A DNA stretch of 42,420 nt from Tubiluchus corallicola (GCA_030141605.1 JAQGDQ010000702.1:67501-109920), one strand, 5' to 3'; positions 31,437-41,291 are shown, counted from the first letter of the stretch. Program-made: numbers and translations. Notes: a model not told the origin generated them from the sequence alone.

Positions 31437-32155
31437 CTGAAACGAAAAACGAATACTACACGTAAATCTAGGGACTCCGAACTAAAAAACAAGTGCTCTC
31501 TGCCGACAAATATCAGCAATGTTCAATAGGCAATGTGACGTTAAGAACTTTGAAAAGTTTGGGCAGAGAGCCAAGTGACAGAAAAGACAAAAATGCATGC
31601 ATACGAAGTGAAGAAATTTGGAAAACACACAGGACTGCCGATAAAATTGGGGAAAAATGGCTAAAAAGTTTGAATTTGTTAAGTCCATGTATCACTCAGG
31701 AGAAAGGAAATAAAAGAGAGAGCTACAACAGGGTGGCGGCTCGTAGCTAAAATTACTGGGGGTGCTGCTTCGGAATATTTTTAACCATTGTTTTAATACT
31801 GTGTAAAACGAAACAAACATCATGTAATTTTAATGTTGTAGTTTGTAATTGTAATTTTAAATAAACAAACATAGGAGAATTTATACATAAGCTTGATAAA
31901 ATCTCAAGCAAAAATATTTTTGCTTACTAATAGCCTAAAATGTCGCAGTTTAAGCTTGATCAATTGACGGTAAACACGTGACAACTGACAACAAACTGTG
32001 TGAGCGACAGTACTTTATCTATCTGGGCTCAGCATGTGCGCATGGGCGATAAGAAATCTTATTTCGGATGTTAAGACAATCACGAATGAAAACTTTGGCA
32101 ACCCAAATTTCGCAAACAAATCGCCGCCACGTGTTGAGCCGTGAAAAATACGTGC
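31437..32155 (-). other. ATR intron, apparently GC-AG type
   Basis: Exon phases and protein alignment require the 5' splice site at AACAAG followed by GCACGT. Using the nearby GTATTT 4 nt later would shift frame into a stop in the next exon. The acceptor is normal. No gene inside. Confidence 0.7.
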
Positions 32156-32309
32156 CTTGTTGAAAAGACAGTTGAAATCCACGTGCACGCAGTTGCCGTT
32201 CTTCGCGTCGAACAGAATGTTTTCTCCGTGTCTGTCGCCGAGGCCAACAATATAACCGACCATGCTCATAACTGCTGATGTGTGGGCGTAAGATGTCCGT
32301 GCCATGTAC
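32156..32309 (-). CDS. ATR: ATR exon: catalytic loop and metal-binding motif
   Basis: One base plus 51 codons. The acceptor TTGTTTCCCAG completes the split Trp codon from the previous exon. It codes TSAVMSMVGYIVGLGDRHGE and NILFD, then CVHVDFNCLFNK. The catalytic Asp of GDRHGEN and the Asp of HVDFN (equivalent of DFG) are both present, so the kinase should be active. Ends before a GC donor. Confidence 0.95.
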
Positions 32310-32530
32310 CTGGGAAACAAAATTTAACAGTCAATATGAGTGTGTTTAAGCACTGCACAATACTAATTTAATACTCAGCTTTGGGGTGCCTGATTCGATA
32401 ACTAATGTTTTTCCTCTCCCCTTTCCATTTCTTTAAATTCATACCTGTTTTTCTTTGTATTGTTATTGGGATGAAAACAAATGATTTTGACTCTCTAATT
32501 AACAGATTTTAATTAAAAGGCACGACTCAC
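32310..32530 (-). other. ATR intron with a LINE-tail relative
   Basis: About 32455-32500 on + (TTTCTTTGTATTGTTATTGG, then GATGAAAACAAATGA) resembles the LINE 3' end found inverted at 20234-20310. Confidence 0.4.
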
Positions 32531-32626
32531 CAAGCGGTCGGATCGGGAAACGTCTGCACGAACCACTCGTTGAAAACCGGCTTGAACACGGAGATGAACT
32601 TGTTTCGGAAAACATCAAGCTTCTCT
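32531..32626 (-). CDS. ATR: ATR exon: kinase N-lobe/C-lobe linker
   Basis: One base, 31 codons and two bases. Acceptor TTTTCTCTTGCAG, donor GTGAGT. It codes EKLDVFRNKFISVFKPVFNE then WFVQTFPDPTA; human has EKLKVFREFLL...IFHEWFLRTFPDPTSW. Both phases join the neighbours exactly. Confidence 0.95.
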
Positions 32627-32689
32627 CTGCAAGAGAAAACCATAAGAGCCTTTAGACAAGCAAGAACTGAATGTAAAAAGGCTAGAAGT

Positions 32690-32990
32690 GGCACAGTACA
32701 GAGGCTCCATCTCTTGGCGAGGTTTTTAGTGATTCTGAACATACTTGAGTGTGTTAACTAGGCTCTTCTGTTAAATAACACATGATGGTTTGGAGTGTCT
32801 ATAATTTTGTCGAAAATTGTGTCGCTATATTTGTGTGGTTTTCCGAGCTTTTGTGCACTGGTGTGGCTCCATCTCTTGGCGAGGTTTGTAATGATTCTGA
32901 ACTTACTTGAGTGTGATAACTAGGTTCTTTTGTTAGATAACACATGAAGGTTTGAAGTGCTTTTAATTTTATCGAAAATATGCAAAAAAC
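32690..32990 (-). repeat. Inverted copies of the 161-bp repeat in an ATR intron
   Basis: Two diverged units in the opposite orientation to 31001-31370: CCATCTCTTGGCGAGG at about 32707 and 32870, GAACATACTTGAGTGTG and CACATGATGGTTTGGAGTG. Confidence 0.8.
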
Positions 32991-33169
32991 CACACTCATA
33001 TCTCGGTTTGCCGGAGCTCGCTTTTACGGACATCGGACAAAATCTTGGCTGCTAAAAAGTCTCGTATACTACAGACACGGTTCATTGCTTCACGAGCTGA
33101 CCATTAGTCAGTGGGCCGTCACTTTGTTTACATCATTACGTCAGCGCAGCCAAGCAGCGTGTATTGAAA

Positions 33170-33662
33170 ACTGTGATAAAGTGTGATAAAGATTTAGTAA
33201 TAAAAGTGTGATAAAGATTTAGTAGTAAAAGTGTGATCAAGATTTAGTGATAAAAGTGTGATAAGGATTTAGTAATAAAGGTGTGATAAAGATTTGGAAA
33301 ATAAAAGTGTGCTAAAGATTTGCTAATAAAAGTGTGATAAAGATTTAGTAACAAAAGTGTGACAAAGATTTAGTAATACAAGTGTGATAAAGATTTAGTA
33401 ATAAAAGTGTGATAAAGATTTGGTAATAAGTGTGATAAAGATTTGGTAATAAAAGTGTGATAAAGATTTAGTAATAAAAGTGTGATAAAGATTTAGTAAT
33501 AAAAGTGTGACAAAGATTTAGTAATAAAAGTGTGATAAAGATTTGGTAATAAGTGCGATAAAGATTTAGTAATAAAAGTGTGATAAAGATTTAGTAATAA
33601 AAGTGTGATAAAGATTTAGTAATAAAAGTGTGATAAAGATTTAGTAATAAAAGTGTGATAAG
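33170..33662 (+). repeat. 25-bp tandem array, about 19-20 copies
   Basis: Unit GTGTGATAAAGATTTAGTAA plus TAAAA, with a few shortened units (GTAATAAGTGTG). Single inverted or diverged relatives occur at about 34977 and 35707-35740 (CACACTTTCATTACTAAATC). Confidence 0.95.
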
Positions 33663-34672
33663 CGACTCATGTAATTTTTAAAATCACTTTAAAGTCCAGA
33701 TCATTTCACGCATGGGCGCTCCCAATTTAATTTTCCATACTAGGACGTTTTGAGACAATTAGACGATTGATTCTACATTACCGTGAGTCTAATATGTCAG
33801 GAGTGGCCCGTACTAGACGTTTTGAGACAATTAGGCAACTGATTCTACATTACCGTGAATCTAATACTATTATCGCCTACTGTATCGGTGAATACGGACA
33901 ATCGGGAAACGGGAAATTCGGACCGACGCCTCCCCGCTTTTGTCTGGCAAATCGAGATGAGTGTAATAGTATATATAATATGTAATAGTATATGTAAATA
34001 GTGTACTATAGTATTAACAACTCTGAAACAGATAGTGGTGCCAACTTAACAAATGTGCAAGATGACATAATGAAAAACATGGTACAGTAACACCATTCTG
34101 ATTACTTACGCAATCCACAGCATTTTACTAGCCAAACACTAAAAATAGTATCTCGTTTACAATTCTATCAAAAACCTGTTAACAGTTTGACAATGTGCAG
34201 TTCGTTGAGACAGACACACAGCTGAGCTCCACCTAGCGAGTGTGCTTGCCAACCAGAACCGTCCATAAGCAGGAATAAGAATGAGAAATTACAAAAAACT
34301 CTAAAACAGGCCGGGGCGTAGGTCCCCATGGAGATTCGGGGGTGGGGGGGGGGGGGGGTATTGGGGGGGTGTTGGGGGCAAAGCCCCCTTGGAGCCAGCA
34401 ACAAATTGCAATTTTGTGACCACAGAGAGCCTCTAAATGGACTTAAAATATCAATTACCTTGTTTCATGCATAATTTGCATAGGGTCATTTTATGCAAAT
34501 TTTAGGGTCATTCTACATTGAAGCATCATAACGTAGTTTTAACCATGCCGACTTATGGACAGTTTTGGTATGCAAGCACACATACACATAAGCTTGCATA
34601 GGGACATTTTACGCAAATTTTTGGGTTATTCTACTTTTACGCATCTTAACGTAAATATTCTTTGGTACGCAC
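33663..34672 (-). other. ATR intron: decayed MITE pieces, repeat copy and G-run
   Basis: 33735-33905 holds two copies of a diverged piece (CGTTTTGAGACAATTAG, then TACATTACCGTGA) related to the MITE at 24959. 34280-34470 copies 27110-27260 and includes a long G-rich run at about 34337-34379. Around 34480-34640 is a short internal duplication (GGTCATTTTATGCAAATTTT and relatives), partly shared with about 28690. Confidence 0.6.
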
Positions 34673-34830
34673 TCAATTTTAGCATCTTTCGGCGGCATGA
34701 TCGACTGTATCTCGCGAGCGCCCATCCCGGTGTTCTTGTTCTTGTACAGTTTAAGAAGAATGTGGCGTAAAGCTTGAGTGTTGTTAACCCATTCCAGTAT
34801 TCCACATTCTTCGTTCAGAGGTATCACAGA
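34673..34830 (-). CDS. ATR: ATR exon: kinase N-lobe (SVIPLNEECG...)
   Basis: 52 codons plus two bases. Acceptor CATCTGTTTCAG; donor GTGCGT at 34672. It codes SVIPLNEECGILEWVNNT, LLKLYKNKN and SIMPPKDAKI; human has AVIPLNDECGIIEWVNNT and LTKLYKEKG. Splicing two bases into the next codon gives KIE then EKLDVF, which keeps the human length exactly; this decides the weak donor. Confidence 0.94.
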
Positions 34831-35029
34831 CTGAAACAGATGAGAAATCAAAATAAAAAAACACGAAGAGCTAAAGTGGAGACGAAAGAGGAATTGCAAA
34901 GCAAGAAAATGTACAAATAAAAATAAAAAAAGCAAGTCGCACAAAGCCAGAAAGTAAACAAAAAACAAAATGTGAGAAAGGTTTACTAATAAAATACTCT
35001 AAGCGGCTTGTGTAATTTAAAAAATCGTT

Positions 35030-35500
35030 TCACGCTTGGGTGCTGCCATTTTGAACGCCCATTCTTCCACCAATGATGTCATTCTTCCACCAATGACGTC
35101 ATTCATCAAAATTTAAAAAAATCATTTCACGTTTGGGTGCTGCCATTTTGAACGCCCATTCTTCCACCAATGACGTCATTCTTCCACCAATGACGTCATT
35201 CATCAAAATTTAAAAAAATCATTTCACGTTTGGGTGCTGCCATTTTGAACGCCCATTCTTCCACCAATGACGTCATTCTTCCACCAGTGACGTCATTCAT
35301 CAGAATTTAAAAAAACATTTCACGCTTGGGTGCTGCCATTTGAACGCAAGTTCTTCCACCAATGACGTCATTCTTCCACTAATGACGTCATTCATCAGAA
35401 TTAAAAAAAAATCATTTCACGTTTGGGTGCTGCCATTTTGAACGCCCATTCTTCCACCAATGATGTCATTCATCCACCAATGGCGTCATTCATCAGCCGA
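35030..35500 (+). repeat. Tandem array of about 97 bp carrying seven perfect CRE sites
   Basis: About five units contain TTTCACG(T/C)TTGGGTGCTG, CCATTTTGAACGC and paired CTTCCACCAATGACGTCATT. Perfect TGACGTCA octamers lie at 35094, 35171, 35191, 35268, 35288, 35363 and 35383. One-base variants lie at 35074, 35461 and 35481. Sites within a pair are 20 bp apart. It lies in the ATR intron between exons 34673-34830 and 36303-36527. TGACGTCA is the CREB/ATF binding site. Whether it works as an enhancer is unknown. Confidence 0.85.
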
Positions 35501-35871
35501 AGAAAAGCAGCGCGCTGCAAATTTCGGGCAAAAGTACGGTAAGCTTTTGCAAAAAATTAGATAGGTAACTTTGTGATATTTTTGCACGGACGTTAGTTGA
35601 GCTGCCGAAGTTTGAGTTAGTTTAAATAAACGGTTCAAAATGGAAGCACCCAAGAGTGAAATGATTGTGACTTTGGAGTGATTTTACTAACTACACGAAG
35701 CGCTTATATCACACTTTCATTACTAAATCTTTCTAACATTTTTTGCAAAATTGAAGCAAACCTAACTTCCCAGGATGCTTGGCCATTTCTTCAAAACAGC
35801 GTGCATTAAACAGTCATTTCATTTATTGAACGGTACAAACACAAAAGCCCCAAAATCAGTTTTCTACAAAA

Positions 35872-36310
35872 ATGGGAAGCTTTCTCCTACATATGTGCGT
35901 ATGTACAGCTAAAGGCCGCAAAATCAATTTTGTACAAAAAAGGGAAGGTTCCTCTTACATGTGTGCGTATGTACAGCTGACAGCGCAAAATCAGTTTTGT
36001 ACAAAAAAGGGAAGGTGCCTCCTACGTGTGTGCGTATGTACAGCTAAAGGCCACAAAATCAGTTTTTTACAACAAAGGGAAGGTTCCTCTTACATGTGTG
36101 CGTATGTAAAGCTGACGGCCCCTAAATCAGTTTCGTACGAAAAGGGAAGGTTCCTCTTAAGTATGTGCGTATGTAAAGCTGACGGCCCCAAAATCAGTTT
36201 TGTACTAAAAAAAGGCGAGGGTTCATCTTAAGTATGTGCGTATGTAAAGCTGACGGCACCAAAAACAATTTTGTACAAAAAAAGGGAAGGTTCCTCTCTT
36301 ACGTATGTGC
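35872..36310 (-). repeat. 64-70 bp minisatellite that repeats an ATR 5' splice junction
   Basis: About seven units run down from the exon at 36303. On the - strand each unit repeats GTCAGCTTTACATACGCACA and a splice-site position. Reading away from the exon: GTAAGA (true donor, 36302), TTAAGA (about 36229), TTAAGA (about 36160), GTAAGA (about 36095), GTAGGA (about 36026), GTAAGA (about 35956) and GTAGGA (about 35889). The exonic part therefore comes from the last codons of the ATR exon. Confidence 0.9.
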
Positions 36311-36527
36311 GTATGTAAAGCTGACGACGCCTAGACTCCGGGTCTTTCTGCAGGTATCTGTTCACGAGAGCGTTGAACTCCATCAAGCGGCAGTCCTTGC
36401 GCAAGTCGTCCTTCGGTTTGCATAGCATCACGTAACGGCAGCCATTGCTGCCTCGCAACGTGATCTTCTTCGGACGCTGCAACGAGTTCAGAACTTCGAC
36501 CGTGTCGTCAAAACCGGATATGTAAAC
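36303..36527 (-). CDS. ATR: ATR exon: start of the kinase domain
   Basis: 75 codons, phase 0 at both ends. Acceptor TTTATTTTGCCCAG, donor GTAAGA. It codes VYISGFDDTVEVLNSLQRPK then KITLRGSNG, CKPKDDLRKDCRLMEFNALV and SRRRQLYIRTY. Human ATR has PKKISLKGSDG and CKPKDDLRKDCRLMEFNSL. The Lys in CKPKDD is the ATP-binding Lys. Its last codons and donor seed the minisatellite below 36303, and an exact inverted copy lies at 41875-42099. Confidence 0.96.
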
Positions 36528-36644
36528 CTGGGCAAAATAAATTACAATTAATTATTAATAATAATTATTATTATTATTAATTATTATCTATACTCTTATA
36601 TTAATATTCTTGGTATCTTTATTTATTTATATATATATATATAA

Positions 36645-37110
36645 GATTCGAGGCTACAGCCCGGACGAGGGCACCATTTGCGGCGATCTATATATCAAAC
36701 GAAAGGTCTCGATCTAGTGTCTTCTCATTGATGGTTTATTTTTCGAATCGGGCCCACCGGGAGGAACGGGGGGCGAAAAACCCCCCAAAATGGCCCTTTT
36801 TCGGCCGTTTTTTGCAAAAGTTATACGGTTGAGATGTAGAGAACGGGAACGGGCCGAGGGGGGTACTGGGTATGGATAGATAGCCCATTCAGCGGTGGGT
36901 GTAGTAGGCATATTTAGAATTCGCGAGAGGGCCAGGGCGCCCCGCAACGGGCGTTTTCCCGGACCCAACTCGCGATTTTTTCGAAATTTTGACCAAACAG
37001 CATGCGGGAAAAACGTTCTAGCGTCGCCCGGTGGGACTCTAGGAAGGAGATATATAGCTCATCAGAAAGAGGAAGGACAGGGCTACACGATGATGTGGGC
37101 TATATGTTAG
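36645..37110 (+). other. GC-rich block of unknown nature, left copy
   Basis: About 465 bp, clearly richer in G+C than its surroundings, with G/C runs (GGAACGGGGGGCGAAAAACC) and many CpG. Edges are (TA)n on one side and GGTCCACCGAGAGGAG on the other. It has short frames of 71-84 codons, but I see no domain, start context or codon pattern that convinces. It could be a fragment of a mobile element or a horizontally acquired piece. Confidence 0.5.
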
Positions 37111-37494
37111 GGCAGGTCCACCGAGAGGAGTATCAATGAGTTAATTACGTGTTTTATTTTCGGCAATTTTCGCTTAGAAAACTGTCCTAATGCATTCCAT
37201 TGTGCTGACGTCATCCATTGTACTTTATAACTTTAATTCAGCAAAAAGCTGCTCTGCGTTAGATAAACAGACATACTGTCACATACAGTAGGCAAGATGT
37301 TACGGGCTTTGTGTTATACATGAGGACTAGGTAGGATGTTCGCGTATTATTGATTACACGTGGTTTTTTACGCAAAATCTTTTGCGGGGCCTTTGCTAAT
37401 TAATAATTATTATTATTATAACATTGGTTAGATCAGATCGTTACGGATTATAAATACCAAGTTAGATTAAATTGTCCGTTACAGGTTAATTCAG

Positions 37495-37860
37495 ATCATT
37501 AATTACTAAGCAGATCAGACTAAGGTCGCTGGTTCAACTCCTGGCCGAGTCATACCAAAAACTTGAAAAATGGTACAGCTGGTTCTTTGATCAAGCAAAC
37601 GGGTTTGTCAAAGTAACATGCTGGTAATAATAATAGGGACCACCTTGGAAATAAGTAACGAGTTATTCAAGGTGTTATCCTTGGACTGCGTCCTAAATCA
37701 TTGTCATCGTCGTCATCGTCATTATTATTATTATCATTATCATGATCATGATCATGATCATGATCATTATCATTATCATTATCATTATCATTATCATTGT
37801 CACTGTTACTGTTATTATTATTATTAATATTATTACTATTGTTGTTATTATTATTAATTA
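37495..37860 (+). mobile_element. tRNA-derived SINE-like element, left copy
   Basis: A B-box-like GGTTCAACTCC at 37531-37541 is followed by CTGGCCGAGTCATACCAAAA, a body containing ACTTGAAAAATGGTAC, and a 3' tail of ATC/ATT microsatellite. A tRNA-like head with a simple-repeat tail is typical of SINEs; a similar head is found in several invertebrate SINE families as I recall. The A box is not clear. Confidence 0.45.
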
Positions 37861-38253
37861 TTGGTTACTGGCAAACTGAGATACGAGTGTAATGATGTTT
37901 CCCTCAATGTCTAGTTTTGCTGGAACACATTAGTGTTGTTCAATGATGACCTTCTACACATTAATGAATAGTTAGCAACGTGTATTATTAAAAACCCTTC
38001 TATAGTCGATGCCTACCATTTCTTTAGAGAATGGATCGTGGTCGAAGTGCATCCCGGGATTACTGGGCAGCGTTGTCGTCATCAAACTCTGCAGGGGGAT
38101 CATTATTTGACTGAAATTCCTAAAAATAACATCTATGGTTTACAGTGACGAATGTAAATGTTATAATGGTCATACTCAGCCGGTCTGCCCAGCCCAGTTC
38201 TACTCTAACCTTGACCAATAGCCTTGTAATCACGTAGAGGAAAACAGGACGAT

Positions 38254-40012
38254 TGTGAATAACTAGAAAAGCTTAGATTCAGAATATGTGAATAACTGGA
38301 GAAGCTTAGATTCAGAATATGTGAATAACTAGAAAAGCTTAGATTCAGAATATGTGAATAACTGGAGAAGCTTAGATTCAGAATATGTGAATAACTAGAA
38401 AAGCTTGGATTCAGAATATGTGAATAACTAAAAAAGCTTAGATTCGGGATATGTGAATAACTAGAAAAGCTTAGATTCAGGATATGTGAATAACTAGAAA
38501 AGCTTAGATTCAGGATATGTGAATAACTAGAAAAGCTTAGATTCAGGAAATGTGAATAACTAGAAAAGCTTGGATTCAGGATATGTTAATAACTAGAAAA
38601 GTTTAGATTCAGGATATGTGAATAACTAGAAAAGCTTAGATTCAGGATATGTGAATAACTAGAAAAGCTTAGATTCAGGATATGTGAATTACTAGAAGAG
38701 CTTAGATTCAGGATATGTGAATTACTAGAAAAGCTTAGATTCGGGATATGTGAATAACTAGAAAAGCTTAGATTCAGGATATGTGAATAACTAGAAAAGC
38801 TTAGATTCAGGATATGTGAATAACTAGAAAAGCTTAGATTCAGGATATGTGAATAACTAGAAAAGCTTAGATTCAGGATATGTGAATAACTAGAAAAGCT
38901 TAGATTCAGGATATGTGAATAACTAAAAAAGCTTAGATTTGGGAAATGTGAATAACTAGAAGAGCTTAGATTCAGGATATGTGAATAACTAGCAAAGCAT
39001 AGATTCGGGATATGTGAATAACTAGAAGAGCTTAGATTCAGGATATGTGAATAACTAGAAAAGCTTAGACTCAGGATATGTGAATAACTAGAAGAGGTTA
39101 GATTCAAGATATGTGAATAACTAGAAGAGCTTAGAGGATATGTGAATTACTAGAAAAGCATAGATTCAGGATATGTGAATAACTAGAAAAGCATAGATTC
39201 AGGATATGTGAATAACTAGAAAAGCTTAGATTCAGGAAATGTGAATAACTAGAAAAGCTTAGATTCAGGATATGTGAATAACTAGAAAAGCTTAGATTCA
39301 GGATATGTGAATAACTAGAAAAGCTTAGATTCAGGATATGTGAATAACTAAAAAAGCTTAGATTCAGGAAATGTGAATAACTAGAAGAGCTTAGATTCAG
39401 CATATGTGAATAACTAGAAAAACTTAGATTCAGGATATGTGAATAACTAGAAAAGCATAGATTCAGGATATGTGAATTACTAGAAAAGCTTAGATTCAGG
39501 ATGTGAATAACTAGAAAAGCTTAGATTCAGGATATGTGAATAACTAGAAAAGCTTAGATTCAGGATATGTGAATAACTAGAAAAGCTTAGATTCAGGATA
39601 TGTGAATAACTAGAAAAGCTTAGATTCAGGATATGTGAATAACTAGAAAAGCTTAGATTCAGGATATGTGAATAACTAGAAAAGCTTAGATTCAGGATAT
39701 GTGAATTACTAGAAAAGCTTAGATTCAGGATATGTGAATTACTAGAAAAGCTTAGATTCAGGATATGTGAATAACTAGAAAAGCTTAGATTCAGGATATG
39801 TGAATTACTAGAAAAGCTTAGACTCAGGATATGTGAATAACTAGAAGAGCTTAGATTCAAGATATGTGAATAACTAGAAGAGCTTAGATTCAGGATATGT
39901 GAATTACTAGAAAAGCTTAGATTCAGGATATGTGAATTACTAGAAAAGCATAGATTCAGGATATGTGAATAACTAGAAAAGCTTAGATTCGGGATATGTG
40001 AATAGCTAGAGA
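38254..40012. repeat. 33-bp tandem array, about 53 copies
   Basis: Unit TGTGAATAACTAGAAAAGCT, then TAGATTCAGGATA. All copies have the same orientation, so the array is not part of the palindrome. The first units (38270-38400) alternate ACTAGAAAAG and ACTGGAGAAG, a 66-bp higher-order pattern. Because 33 is a multiple of 3, - strand frames with an 11-residue repeat (LNLSFSSYSHI) stay open for up to 213 codons; they lack any other sign of being genes. Confidence 0.97.
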
Positions 40013-40190
40013 AGTTTAATTGCCATTTTAATGAACATTTTTGCCACGCAAACACACATTTATCTCCACAAAGTTCAAAAGCATATGGTTTTCGTGTGTT
40101 AAACGCAAATTCAAACAACAAAAATTCAAAATTAACTAGAATTTAACACGTATTTAACACGAATTTAACACGTATCGATACCTGTCTTCG
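40013..40190. other. Spacer between array and right arm
   Basis: Unique sequence with a short AACACG(A/T)ATTTAAC triplication near 40145-40175. On the left side the equivalent spacer (38216-38253) is different, so the arm ends are sharp. Confidence 0.6.
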
Positions 40191-40527
40191 GTCAAGGTTA
40201 GAGTAGAACTGGGCTGGGCAGACCGGCTGAGTATGACCATTATAACATTTACATTCGTCACTGTAAACCATAGATGTTATTTTTAGGAATTTCAGTCAGA
40301 TAATGATCCCCCTGCAGAGTTTGATGACGACAACGCTGCCCAGTAATCCCGGGATGCACTTCGACCACGACCCATTCTCTAAAGAAATGGTAGGCATCGA
40401 CTGCAGAACGGTTTTTAATAATACACGTTGCTAAGTATTCATTAATGTGTAGAAGGTCATCAATGAACAACACTAATGCGTTCCAACAAAACTAGACCTT
40501 GAGGGAAACATCATCACACTCGTATCT

Positions 40528-40890
40528 CAGTTTGCCAGTAACCAATAATTAATAATAATAACAACAATAGTAATAATATTAATAATAATAATAACAGTAA
40601 CAGTGACAATGACAATGACAATGACAATGACAATGACAATGACAATGACAATGACAATGATAATGATAATAATGACGATGACGACGATGACAATGATTTA
40701 GGACGCAGTCCAAGGATAACACCTTGAATAACTCGTTACTTATTTCCAAGGTGGTCCCTATTATTATTACCAGCATGTTACTTTGACAAACCCGTTTGCT
40801 TGATCAAAGAACCAGCTGTACCATTTTTCAAGTTTTTGGTATGACTCGGCCAGGAGTTGAACCAGCGACCTTAGTCTGATCTGCTTAGTA
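40528..40890 (-). mobile_element. tRNA-derived SINE-like element, right copy
   Basis: Inverted copy of 37495-37860. Its tail differs: a (CATTGT)n-type run where the left copy has (CATGAT)n and (CATTAT)n. Confidence 0.45.
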
Positions 40891-41291
40891 ATTAATGATC
40901 TGAATTAACCTGTAACGGACAATTTAATCTAACTTGGTATTTATAATCCGTAACGATCTGATCTAACCAATGTTATAATAATAATAATTAATTAACTAGC
41001 AAAGGCCCCGCAAAAGATTTTGCGTAAAAAACCACGTGTAATCAATAATACGCGAACATCCTACCTAGTCCTCATGTATAACACAAAGCCCGTAACATCT
41101 TGCCTACTGTATGTGACAGTATGTCTGTTTATCTAACGCAGAGCAGCTTTTTGCTGAATTAAAGTTATAAAGTACAATGGATGACGTCAGCACAATGGAA
41201 TGCATTAGGACAGTTTTCTAAGCGAAAATTGCCGAAAATAAAACACGTAATTAACTCATTGATACTCCTCTCGGTGGACCTGCCCTAACAT

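Larger units (their letters stand above)
26845..36527 (-). other. ATR: ATR checkpoint kinase gene, 3' part (eight exons)
   Basis: ATR is a nuclear PI3K-like Ser/Thr kinase that, with ATRIP, senses RPA-coated single-stranded DNA and signals to CHK1. Eight exons with matching phases give about 355 C-terminal residues: 36303-36527, 34673-34830, 32531-32626, 32156-32309, 31371-31436, 30693-30884, 27618-27734 and 26845-26904. They cover the kinase domain (Lys of CKPKDDLRKD, catalytic loop GDRHGEN, metal-binding HVDFN) and the FATC tail ending GWAAYM. The spliced protein aligns with human ATR with few length changes. Upstream exons (N-terminal HEAT and FAT parts) are not in the window; they should lie to the right, beyond an inverted duplication that copies the first exon seen here. 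ATR and VARS2 are convergent. Confidence 0.95.
35982..38215 (+). repeat. Left arm of a large inverted duplication
   Basis: Matches the reverse complement of 40191-42420, with paired positions summing to about 78402-78406 along the arm. The 225-bp ATR exon is identical in both arms. Differences seen are a few substitutions (for example at about 36780 and 38001), a small indel near 36613 and different microsatellite alleles near 37740-37800. The arm may continue beyond the window on the right side. Confidence 0.95.

Noticed and set aside
33170-33662. CRISPR-like regular repeats
   Set aside because: Units are head-to-tail with no variable spacers, in an animal intron; it is a plain minisatellite. 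The same holds for the other arrays.
37531-37560. A functional tRNA gene at the GGTTCAACTCC box
   Set aside because: No cloverleaf could be drawn around it and no A box is clear; it fits a SINE head better.
38586-40121. Long - strand frames (173, 90 and 213 codons) with an 11-residue repeat
   Set aside because: They exist because the 33-bp unit has no stop in that frame. No promoter, splice site or non-repeat domain supports a protein.
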